DNA from: Arachis hypogaea
Taxonomy: Eukaryota > Streptophyta > Magnoliopsida > Fabales > Fabaceae
DNA length: 64,000 nt
Reading direction: 5' to 3'
Assembly: GCF_003086295.3 (NCBI RefSeq)
Contig: NC_092047.1
Coordinates: 117,654,449 to 117,718,448, forward strand
The notes beneath the pieces were generated by a model. It was not told the DNA's origin, ran no database searches, and saw only the letters and a program-made list of their open reading frames with translations. Shown in pieces: positions 54,681 to 64,000 of the stretch (position 1 is the stretch's first letter; each line of letters begins with the position of its first letter). The position numbers and the translations under genes were made by a program.

Positions 54681-56986
54681 AAGCAAGAGAGAATACAAAA
54701 TCAAATATCAAAGCAAGAAATGAAGACCAATAGAGTCCGAGTTTAAAACATGCAATCAGTCACTATACTTGATAGCACATAGTAGTGTCTTAATTTTTTA
54801 CATTTTGATCACAATTTTCTTTGAAACAGTATGTATTAACTGTATCCATAAAATTTCCAAAGGTGCCTCAGTTAATCTGAATCATCCTTCCATAACTTCA
54901 GAATAGTTATGTGAATGGGAAAAATATCAGGTCAAAATTAGCACAAAGTATCATTTACTAAATATTTCCTATAAAAGAAAAATGATATACCTTTTTGACA
55001 TATTCAAATACTTGTAGAGCACTTACAAAATCTCTTATATCTAAATGTATAAAACCATTGACATGATACCCTTAATATTTTATCTTCAATAAGATTTTCC
55101 CACTTCATTCTCTTAACTCTTCCTTTTGTTTTTATGTCGTAGTTTTCAGCACCCGTAACTTCATCATGTAAATAAGATCTTTTCTAACCATTCTTTTTAA
55201 ATTTAGAAACTAAATGGTTTTTTTATGTTAGAATAAGAGAATTTATTATAATCATAACCCAAAAAAGATTTGCAGGTTTTCGCCACACATTCGGTTTTTT
55301 TTCTCTTTTTGGTGTCTCACCACACATTCAGTTGATCAAGTATAATAATTTTAAGGAAAAGTAGGCAATCTTACTTATTTCCAGTGCATAAAAGAAAACA
55401 AAGAACATGGCCAAATAAACCACAATTAAGCCACTGGAAGAAGTAATTCTTCATTCTTGACTTCTTGTTAACCATAAACATCTTTCCATCTTACACCTTT
55501 TATTCTTTTTTTTAAAAATAACCCCCCAACCAAGGACTCTCCGGCATAGCCATCAAGTGCCTGGTTAGGGACCAGCCTCTATCCCCCTTCGGCATTGCCA
55601 TCAGGGAATAGGACTGGGGCCAAAAATATCTACTATTTATTGAATACTCTCTTCTTCAATTACAACTAAGTTATCCCTTTCCATGTTACAACTAATCACG
55701 CATTACTTACTAACATAAGAACTATGAAGTACTTAAAGGAAAGGAAAGCATACACCACAAACAGTGAGTGAACAATGTTTGTAATTCAAACTCAGATCAA
55801 ATGGAGATCTAAGTTTCTTTACTGATTCCTAGCCACTTCTTTAGAAGGAGTAGCAGCGCGACTTCTATTCTCCTTGAGAGTGTCGTGTCCGTTTGGCATT
55901 CTCAAGGATCTTGAACCTCATAAAGAACTTCAAATTGTTGCACCAATTGCGATGCCTATATCAGAGCACTCCCTTCTTTGGCTATCAGCAGCCTCAATCT
56001 CAGTTCTGCCTTTGGATAAGTGAATATTGAACTGTTTCCCATATGAGCTGTGTCCTTCAAGGGTATACTGTACACTTCCCCCACGGTAGATTTCATCATC
56101 TTATCAACAGAACAAAAGAAAAAGCAGTCAATGTTATAATAAACTTCAATGTATAAGTTGTCAGCAGCAAAAGTTGGGGAAAAAAAAAGAAATACATGAA
56201 AGAAGTAATGCAATTCAGGTGTTTAATAGTTCATAACACCACTGAAAATACCACCCTTACATCTGGCACACAAGAAGTACTCTCTAGCTCCAAACAAAAA
56301 CTACATGAGAATAGAAACCGTGCATGTAAGGAATGGTGCAATGAATTAACAGCACTAACAGCAATGAGGAGTTAGATTATATCTGCACTTTATCTACATA
56401 TCAGAGAAACAAAAGCACAATTCATTTTTCAACCATAAACTATGGTAAATTTTGTTTAGATAAATCAACTATCTTGCATGAACTTTCTTTTGGTAAAAAA
56501 GGCTCAAAGAAATAGCACACTTCAACGAAATATAAAAGAATTTAGAGCCAATCATATAAGATTCTAAGTTTTTTCAATTACCACTAACGTCATTCTCTTA
56601 TTGAGGAATCCACCAACAATAAAACGAAAGAAAAGAGAACAAATATTAAATCAAAATAATATACGATACTTTGCTGCATAGTTGATGGTATGCAACATAT
56701 GAAGCACTGTAAGATACAGCATTCTTTCTGAGTATTCAAAAGGAATATTAAATCAAGGTTGGAAGAAGAACCTAATTTCAACATGTCCCAACTCCCATGC
56801 CAAAGGGTCTGAAGCAAGTATCAAAGCATGTAAGAGTACTGCAATGAATGAATACTCTTGATGAACAATGTGGAGTAAGAACGTTGTAAAGCAGATGAAG
56901 AATGAAAAGCTAGTGAGTCACTTTATATGCAGAGTATAAATGTTAGTGCAGAAAACAAATGTATTTGGGGAAATACAGAATAACGT

Positions 56987-57024
<38 letters not shown>

Positions 57025-57045
57025 TTACCTGTTGAAGTTGTTGGA
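54681..57045. other. Spacer, decayed relic and CNL copy 5 3' UTR
   Basis: AT-rich spacer to 55530. A MAMPKG relic follows (55540-55620), then the KFFMRFKILENAK relic (about 55870-55945) and the VGEVYSIPLKDTAHMGN relic with an open minus frame (about 55960-56110). CNL 3' UTR/intron sequence carries (TG)11 at 56987-57008 and (AG)8 at 57009-57024. Collinear with 15393-16798. Confidence 0.5.
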
Positions 57046-60000
57046 TTACCAAATCCATCTGTCATCAACTTGAATGGTGGGGATGTGGGAGATTTTGGGC
57101 CAAAGCTGTGGGTCCTTCATCTCGCACCGTTTACCCAGCAAAGGGGTATGACTGATGCGGAGTTGTTTTAAAGAGGCAGGCAGCTTTTCACCCTCCATAT
57201 TCTCCAACTTGGGACAACCATAAATAGATAATTCATGGAGGGAGGTGAGGTGGGCAAGTCCGTTGCATTCCAACGTCTCCACACTTTTAATGCCTTCCAG
57301 TGTGAGAGACTGAAGGGAGGCAGGCAACCAACCTTCCTTTGGGAGACACTTCACACTCTCACATTCACCTTCAATCCAAAGATCAATAAGCCCTTGAAAT
57401 TGTGAATTCATGAATACTGCAGTGCTCACTAGTTTCTCGCAGTAGCTGATGAAAAGATATCTGAGGCTACGGTGTGGAACCCCTGGAGCACACAAATCGA
57501 TCTCTGGGCAACCCACTAATGAGAGACGCTCTAGCTGAGGTGCTGCCATCCATATCGTCGACACGGATTTCAAACTCCCACAATGCTTGATCCATAAATA
57601 ACGGAGACCTGAAAGAGAGCGTGACACCACAATAGACTCCATGTTTCCACAGTACTTGATGTCAACACGCACGAGATTCGGAAAGGAATCCAACAAGGAG
57701 AAGGACGCAAGTGAATCACAGCTGCTACGTATGTATAGTTCCTGAAGTGAGTGGTGTTGGCCATCCATTTCGAATTCTAATTTTCTGCAATCGAATATCG
57801 TCAAGTCTTGTAGTGATGGGGGAATAGCACTCACAGGAAACCATATGTGGGAGGAACAACCTGAGATGGATAAAGAAGTGAGGCAAGTCAGTTGCGTGTT
57901 GGTAATGGCCTCCACCACGGACCCCACCTGATGCTTTCCTGAAATTGAAAGACTGGTAATCGCAGGTGCCCTTGGAACACAACAACTCAGCTCATCGCAC
58001 TCCTCAATCTTAAGTGATTGCAGAGATGGAAGGTTATTTGGCAAATCTCCTCTCAACACGGGACACTTCCTTATGTAAAGCTCCCTAAGTCGAGGAAATG
58101 CATTGAACTCCATTGAACGCCACTCCTTCCAGCAAGGCATTGATGAAAACGAAAGACTTTCAAGCTTTGAAAATGGAGTCTCCAAACAAGATTCATCGTT
58201 CTGGTAAAAGTAAAACTCAGCACCCACAATTTCCACACTTTCAAAATTTAAAATTGTAAGGTGCTTCAAAGAGGGCAATTGTCCAAGTGAAGGAAGCATA
58301 CAACAATTCCTGCAACCATCCAGCCATACATATGTGATGTTGCGGTAGGAAGAACTTCCCAACCAATCTGAAAATGTTGTACCCCTGTAACCCCGGATTT
58401 CTAGTTCTTTCAAATTAGTGTGAGGTTGTAACTTGTCGAGTATATCTCTTTCTGTTTGGGAATCAACTATATTCTCATCTTCATCTGGCAACCAACTCAA
58501 CTTCAGAGAACAAATGCCATCCTTATCAAACATTCTTGCCATCCAAGCTTCACTGCTGTTCACCACATTCTCCAAACCGGCAATGGAAATAGATTGCTGT
58601 AGATCTGCAAGTGCTCCCAATTCTGTCATCTTGTTCTCTTCACGCTTCCCAACAACATAATTGCTTAAAAACTGCAAATTTTTCAACTGGCTCATGCCTT
58701 TCGGCATCACGTGCACACGAGTTTCTCTAATATCAAGATGGCGCAAATTGACAAGGTCTTTCATGCAAACAGGTAGCATTTTCAGATTTCTACACCAACA
58801 CAACTTCAAGGTCTGCAAGTTATACAGGTTACCCAATGACTCTGGCAATGTAACAATGTAGGTCTCGGACAGATCCAAGTAACGCAAATGAATCAACTCG
58901 CCTATTGAATCAGGTACTGACTCAAGAGGAAAGCCTTTGAACGACAAGGCTCTCAGGTACTTCAAATGTGACAACAAGATGCAAGGTGCGTTTTCCATGT
59001 TGAATGCAATCCACTCGTTCAAGTTGATTTCAAGAAATGTCCTTGTATGTTTTATTCTGTCACAAACTCCCAAAAGTTTTGAGATTGGATAATTGCCTTT
59101 AGCATTATGGGATAAATGACGAGTTTTAATACCAACCTCACTTGCATTCTGAAGCTCTTCCGCTCTAAAATAGAATTCTCCCGCAAACATCATTGCCAAA
59201 TCATGTACGAGATCATGCATCACAAATTTATTTTTCTCAATACTATGAGGTTGCAAAAACGATCGCGCAACTAATTCATCGAAATATTCATCACCAACTT
59301 CTTCTAAAGTGTTTCTCCCAGTTGGTTGTAAAAAATTCTGAGCCATCCACAACAACATGAGCTTATCTTTATCAAATTCATAATCCTTCGGATACAACGA
59401 GCAATAAACAAAGCACTCTTTCAGACATGAAGGAAGATAGTAATAACTGATTCTTAAAGCCGGAACAACTTTTATCTTGTCATTGGAGAATTTCCATACC
59501 TCACTCTTCAATATATGATTCCAATACTCGACATCAGAATTTCCACGCAATAGGCCTCCGAGGGCTTGAGCTGCCAAGGGCAATCCATCACACTTCTTTA
59601 CAATATCTTTACCAACTTTTTTCAGAGTTGGATTTTCTATGGAGTCAGTGGAAAGGCGTGCATGTTTTGAAAACACTGACCAACAATCTTCTTCAGACAA
59701 TAAACTTAGTTCATGAGGTGAAACAGTTTGCACCACAGAAGCCACATTTTTACTTCTAGTGGTTATGAGAATTTTACTCCCCTTAACCCCATTCTGAAAA
59801 GGTTTTAGAAGCCTATTCCAATCTTCATAATCCTCATTCCATGCGTCATCCAAGACAACAAAGAATTTCCGCGTTGACAATTTTTCTTTTAATTCCTGTT
59901 GAAGTAAATTCAAATCATTCAAGTTACAAGGACTCTTTGTTATTGCCTCAATTATAGTCTTGGTGACCTTAGTGACATCAAACTCTTCGGACACACAAAC

Positions 60001-60675
60001 CCAACCTCGAAAATCAAAATTCCCTTTCATTTTATCGTCATTGTAAAGCAATTGGGCCAAAGTAGTCTTTCCTATTCCGCCCATGCCCACAATGGGAATG
60101 ACAGATAAATCACCATCAGCAGCATCATCATCATCCAACAACAGTTTCAGTATGGCCTCCTTGTCTTCTTTCCTGCCACATATCTCCGATGGTTCAACAA
60201 GACATGTGGATGGAATTCTCCATGACATGTCCACTTTGGCACTCTCCTTCAGACGAAGATAATTTTTGCCTGCTACAACAGACTCTAGTCTTCGAACTAT
60301 TTTTTCCAAGTCACCACTATCTTCAATATATGAATCAACCAGACGAGACCAGGAGGAAGAGTTACCTGGTTCCCTTTGAGTGGCATCAATGGCGGCTTTA
60401 GTTGAGAGTTCGTCGAGCAAGTCATCAGCGAAATAGAGAGCATCTTGGAGATCAAGAAGCCACTTCTTGACTCTCTTGTCAGTGAACTGCTTCAGCTCAG
60501 CATCATCAAGAACAGGTCCAACATCATACAGACAATTCTGCAACCTTCCAAGCAACTCCAGGGAAGAGTCGTTTCCATAGAGGACAGAGTCATCTTCAAG
60601 TATTGAAGACATGTTGTCCAAAACAGTATTAACCAAGGGAGAGAGGTAAGGTCCACCATAAAGTTTTTCAGCCAT
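57046..60675 (-). CDS. CC-NB-LRR disease-resistance protein, copy 5 (mosaic)
   Basis: A 1209-residue intact frame from the ATG of MAEKLYGGPY. Coiled coil with LQDALYFADDLLDEL (76-90), P-loop GMGGIGKTT (197-205), GWVCVSEEFDV, kinase-2 VLDDAW (274-279), GSKILITTR (299-307), GLPL (364-367), CFVYCSLYPKDYEF, MHD (486-488), LRRs ending WPKISHIPTIQVDDRWIW. The protein reads as a patchwork. Residues 1 to about 400 follow copy 1, about 405-600 follow copies 3 and 4, about 603-840 are nearly identical to copy 1, and the last 40 follow copy 4. Its upstream and downstream flanks follow copy 1. All core motifs are intact, so it is probably a working NLR receptor with a recombined ARC2/LRR interface. Confidence 0.95.
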   Translation of the reverse strand: MAEKLYGGPYLSPLVNTVLDNMSSILEDDSVLYGNDSSLELLGRLQNCLYDVGPVLDDAELKQFTDKRVKKWLLDLQDALYFADDLLDELSTKAAIDATQREPGNSSSWSRLVDSYIEDSGDLEKIVRRLESVVAGKNYLRLKESAKVDMSWRIPSTCLVEPSEICGRKEDKEAILKLLLDDDDAADGDLSVIPIVGMGGIGKTTLAQLLYNDDKMKGNFDFRGWVCVSEEFDVTKVTKTIIEAITKSPCNLNDLNLLQQELKEKLSTRKFFVVLDDAWNEDYEDWNRLLKPFQNGVKGSKILITTRSKNVASVVQTVSPHELSLLSEEDCWSVFSKHARLSTDSIENPTLKKVGKDIVKKCDGLPLAAQALGGLLRGNSDVEYWNHILKSEVWKFSNDKIKVVPALRISYYYLPSCLKECFVYCSLYPKDYEFDKDKLMLLWMAQNFLQPTGRNTLEEVGDEYFDELVARSFLQPHSIEKNKFVMHDLVHDLAMMFAGEFYFRAEELQNASEVGIKTRHLSHNAKGNYPISKLLGVCDRIKHTRTFLEINLNEWIAFNMENAPCILLSHLKYLRALSFKGFPLESVPDSIGELIHLRYLDLSETYIVTLPESLGNLYNLQTLKLCWCRNLKMLPVCMKDLVNLRHLDIRETRVHVMPKGMSQLKNLQFLSNYVVGKREENKMTELGALADLQQSISIAGLENVVNSSEAWMARMFDKDGICSLKLSWLPDEDENIVDSQTERDILDKLQPHTNLKELEIRGYRGTTFSDWLGSSSYRNITYVWLDGCRNCCMLPSLGQLPSLKHLTILNFESVEIVGAEFYFYQNDESCLETPFSKLESLSFSSMPCWKEWRSMEFNAFPRLRELYIRKCPVLRGDLPNNLPSLQSLKIEECDELSCCVPRAPAITSLSISGKHQVGSVVEAITNTQLTCLTSLSISGCSSHIWFPVSAIPPSLQDLTIFDCRKLEFEMDGQHHSLQELYIRSSCDSLASFSLLDSFPNLVRVDIKYCGNMESIVVSRSLSGLRYLWIKHCGSLKSVSTIWMAAPQLERLSLVGCPEIDLCAPGVPHRSLRYLFISYCEKLVSTAVFMNSQFQGLIDLWIEGECESVKCLPKEGWLPASLQSLTLEGIKSVETLECNGLAHLTSLHELSIYGCPKLENMEGEKLPASLKQLRISHTPLLGKRCEMKDPQLWPKISHIPTIQVDDRWIW

Positions 60676-62085
60676 GGTTAAATCTCAAGTGAAGCAGATC
60701 AGATGGGATCAGAAGTCAGAACAAAGAAAGAAAGGTGATGGGTGAGGAAAGGGTTCGCAATTTGCAATGTAGTCTCTGGGTTTTCTCAAGCAGAAGCGTT
60801 TGGTTTGTGTGGAGAGTGAAATTGACTTGATGAGGTTTATGGTCTTCGGACAAAATCACATGGGGTAGGTACTAAATGATGTTTCCTTTTCAATAATTTA
60901 CTGATTTCAGAGGACAATTATTTATTCTCACTAATCTTATTTCGACATATTATTTCTTTCCACGAATTTTATTTATTTGATTGTTATAAAAAAAAAGACA
61001 AAAAAATAAATTGCAATTCATCAGCCATCAGAAAAGACTCTAGTCATTGGAGGGAGTTGCATGTCCCTTTTGGCAGTTGGACACTTTTGTAATTCAATTA
61101 CACCTTAGCTTATAAGAGCATGTTTAGCGCAACAATTAAATGATTAATGGACTAAATTTCCTTTCCATTGTGATCTACTGATCTTTATCTCTTCCTTTGT
61201 CTAATTTACTTTACAGCGGCACATGATCTTTTCACTTTCATTTTTCCTTTGGTAATCCATGAACAAGAAAGAAAACGAATATTTTCCTTTTCCATTATTG
61301 ATTTTGTATCTCAATAATTGACCTGCATTACCTTAAATAAAAGGAAAAATATATATATGATCCTAAAACACATTTGATATTATTTCAAAAACATTCATGA
61401 TCATATATATCAATGTTGTGTTATGTATGTGACTGCAATTGGACTACATATTATATGTCTCATTCACTCTGTCCAAGAATTTTCAAAACAAGTAATGGAA
61501 TTTTTTAACAACTTCACCCTCCAATAATTGTGGCCATTTATTCATCTCAAACTTAAAAAATAAATAAATAGTGCAATTCAACTTTGATTGCTTGAAGTTT
61601 ATACTTTATACTAAACTAAGTTGAGACAGTTAAATTGTTCGTCGAAATTGATGTTATTTGATCCTATTAATGCATTAAAAGGTTAATCATATTGTCTCAT
61701 CAGGTGGTCTCTTTCTTTCAACTTGTGTTATTTCAATAATATTATCCGCATAAATTTGATTATTACACTGAAATCTGATTGATCTTAGTTAAGTTGGGTT
61801 AATCCACTATAGAGGCAAGCTCTTCCAACATTAGGTTTTCCTTTTTCTTCTTAGAATTGAACTACCTTGACAAAGCACTTCATATAACCTTTATGAAGAA
61901 GACTTTATCAATCATACATTGATCATTTACATTTTACACTTCACAGCAAATCCCTCCATCCCCAATATAATACAACAACAAATATACACTTTTTTATTGT
62001 CTTGTTCTTCAGTGAAGCAATCCTATAATGAAAATTGAGCTGATGCAGAAGTTATGAGAATCTAAGATGTTAACTATATTATGCC
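60676..62085 (-). promoter_or_regulatory. Upstream region of CNL copy 5
   Basis: Nearly collinear with 20429-21857, with small indels (for example about 60 bases extra near 61195-61250). TTGACT lies at 60822-60827. The remainder is AT-rich spacer up to the CRTISO stop codon. Confidence 0.4.
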
Positions 62086-64000
62086 TCATGCAAGTGTTCT
62101 TAACCAACCAAGCAACCTAAGCAGCATGGTATCCATAACTGGTGACTTCTTCTCCAACCCTGCTTGAAAAACAGATTCAAGATGAAGGTATGAAAGTCCA
62201 AGCAAAAGAAAAGCCACATTTCAATGGTCTATTTCCATTTTCTATTTTTACTTCTAGTGTTTTATGCTTTTCTAAAATTTCATGGGAAAACAAATAGAAA
62301 AAAAAAAGGAAATTTAAAAAAGAAAACTGTTTAGAATATATGAAAATGTTTCATATTATCCCTTTTTTTTATATATATAACAAAGACAGTATCTTATCTT
62401 CACATTTTCTTACATTTCAAGAGTTTAACTTCAATGTAAAAGTAGACTGCATATTACTGTTTGCCTTTGTTCCCTAATTTTTCTTCTTTCACACCAAAAA
62501 ACACATAATATCGAAATCAGTAAATTATATCCTGATTCTGTTATCTCTTTCTCACTATGTGTACTAAAAGTCTAAAATTAACATGAGCAAAGATGCAACT
62601 ATAAATGTTATTGGTAGTAATTAGAAAAGCATAATAGAAAATGTGAAACTCATTGAGTCATTGTATATTCAATTTCAAAGGGAAGTTCTAGCTTACCAAT
62701 ATCTGCAGCAACTCGATGAGCACACATGACTCCAGAGAAAGCAACTGCAATAACACCTTGTCCAGGGAAGCAGCTATCACCCACACAGTAAAGACCATTT
62801 ACGCCCTGAAGGTTTAATTAACATATCACTTACTTTAATCACTCAGTTCTACGAGTATAATGGATTGTTCTAGAATCGAACCTATTACTAACTTTCGGAA
62901 GTAAAAACTTACCGTGGTATTGAATGGCATTCCCAGTAATCCCTTTGGAGTTTTGCGAGGCATTGGTCCGTAAGTTCCATCAACACGAGCTAGGTACCGC
63001 CGGTGTGTCTTTGGTGTCCCTACCTACAATGGGGCCTTACAATCTCAAAAAGAACATACACATAATAATATTACATAACTCAGAATCAAATACTAAAAAA
63101 GAAATGTTATATGCATTGTTAAGAGAGTGTTTTCTCCATATAAACAGATAATTCAAACATTTATACATAATAGCACCCCTGCTTATGTTTGCAACTAGCT
63201 TCAGTTTCCAAAACTTTTCACTCCCTTAATGATAGTGTTGTTACCCTCACATGCATAGAAATAAGGCTATTGAGATAATGCTTTCTTGTTTTTTATTGTT
63301 TACTTACAATGTATGAAGTTGCAGCACAACTATTATGCAATTCAAAGGTCAAATATATCAACTCATACCTCCATAAAATCAATGGATGATTTAAGACCTG
63401 GAAACAATTTCTTCTCTAATCTGCATATGATTTCATCTGCTACAAACTGCTTCTTTGCCTCATATTCTTCTCTTCCAATTTCCTAAATACAAAATAACAC
63501 TGATATAGTATGTGTTTTGAGATTTTGAGGATGCACTAATTAGCAAGAGAATAAAATGGGGGCATAAAAGACAATTAGGATGTTTCCAAATTATAAGAAG
63601 CACATAAGAAAAGGTTTTCAGCTTTGTCTATAAGTGGTACTCTAACCACTATTGCATACCTCCCAGTCCTCCATCGAAGAAACTGTGAATATATGAAGGA
63701 TGTGACGACCTTCTGGAGCCAGTGATGAATCGAGAACAGTTGGTATACTTAAAAACAAACTTCCATAAGACGTCTCCAATTTGGTCCAGTCGTCCTAGAG
63801 AAGTGGCAGAAACATTAATGAAACACAAAGTTGATAATTCATTCAAAGGTTCCAAGAAAATATCAAGTTGAGGAAACTTCTAATCACCTCAAGCACAAAA
63901 TGGTGGCAATCTGTATCAGGTGGTAAAACCTCGGCTTTAACTCCCATGTGAATTGACAGAAAAGAAGGAGCTTTAACATAAACATTCTGGAAGTTCTCTT
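62086..64000 (-). CDS. CRTISO: Carotenoid isomerase (CRTISO), 3' half, runs off the window
   Basis: Plastid prolycopene isomerase converts cis-lycopene to all-trans-lycopene in carotenoid synthesis. Six clean exons are readable on the minus strand with GT-AG junctions: 63888 to beyond 64000 ([18 protein letters not shown]); 63660-63794 ([13 protein letters not shown] to SSMEDWE); 63369-63482 ([19 protein letters not shown]); 62913-63023 ([19 protein letters not shown]); 62697-62805 ([15 protein letters not shown], the FAD-binding C-terminal motif); 62086-62159 ([10 protein letters not shown] to TGA). Reading phase is kept across every junction and no stop or frameshift is seen. The N-terminal half, with transit peptide and dinucleotide-binding motif, lies outside, so I cannot say whether the gene is complete. 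It is the likely source, or a sister, of the broken copies at 21858, 27967 and 53633. Confidence 0.85.

Overview
The window is plant nuclear DNA: low gene density, GT-AG introns, long AT-rich spacers and nested LTR retrotransposons. It most likely comes from a legume, and Arachis (peanut) is my best guess. That guess rests on the arrays of palindromic ACGCG-NN-CGCGT words inside a non-autonomous LTR element, which I recall from peanut repeats; no search was run. The locus is a tandem cluster of CC-NB-LRR (CNL) disease-resistance genes of the RPP13-like-1 (At3g14470-like) group, all on the minus strand. Four copies have full-length open frames (complement 16799-20428, 36343-39972, 43598-47158, 57046-60675). 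One is an LRR-only remnant (25723-27155) and one is a CC-only remnant (52632-53077).

The CNLs do not repeat alone. They travel with broken 3' ends of two unrelated genes: a carotenoid isomerase (CRTISO) on the minus strand and an ABCG half-transporter on the plus strand. ABCG last-exon relics lie at 61-238, 23873-24092, 32898-33879, 40743-40963, 42163-42343 and 51215-51366. CRTISO pieces lie at 21858-23481, 27967-28045 and 53633-54680, and a clean, still-open 3' half runs off the right edge (62086-64000). About 7.6 kb around the first CNL (15393-22966) is closely matched by 55573-63186. The cluster therefore grew by duplication of a CNL+CRTISO+ABCG segment, followed by deletion and sequence exchange among copies; the fourth intact CNL looks mosaic.

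Mobile DNA fills the left 14 kb and parts of the rest. A truncated Tat-lineage Ty3/gypsy element (minus strand) supplies a 3' LTR, a decayed plus-strand antisense ORF and an integrase tail. It is split by an 8.1-kb non-autonomous LTR element with a TTTGG target duplication, whose two LTRs differ by about 2 percent by hand count. That element is in turn split by a 1.84-kb hAT element with an 8-bp target duplication. At 48773-51191 there is a solo LTR (target duplication CCATT) containing a hAT MITE.

The most unusual unit is at 30118-32404: a complete, intronless STP-type sugar/H+ symporter gene lying between inverted repeats of more than 200 bp. It resembles a Pack-type transposon carrying a processed but intact transporter gene. 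Gene logic: CNLs are cytoplasmic NLR immune receptors, the STP protein is a plasma-membrane hexose importer, and the CRTISO and ABCG pieces are mostly passengers of the segmental duplications.
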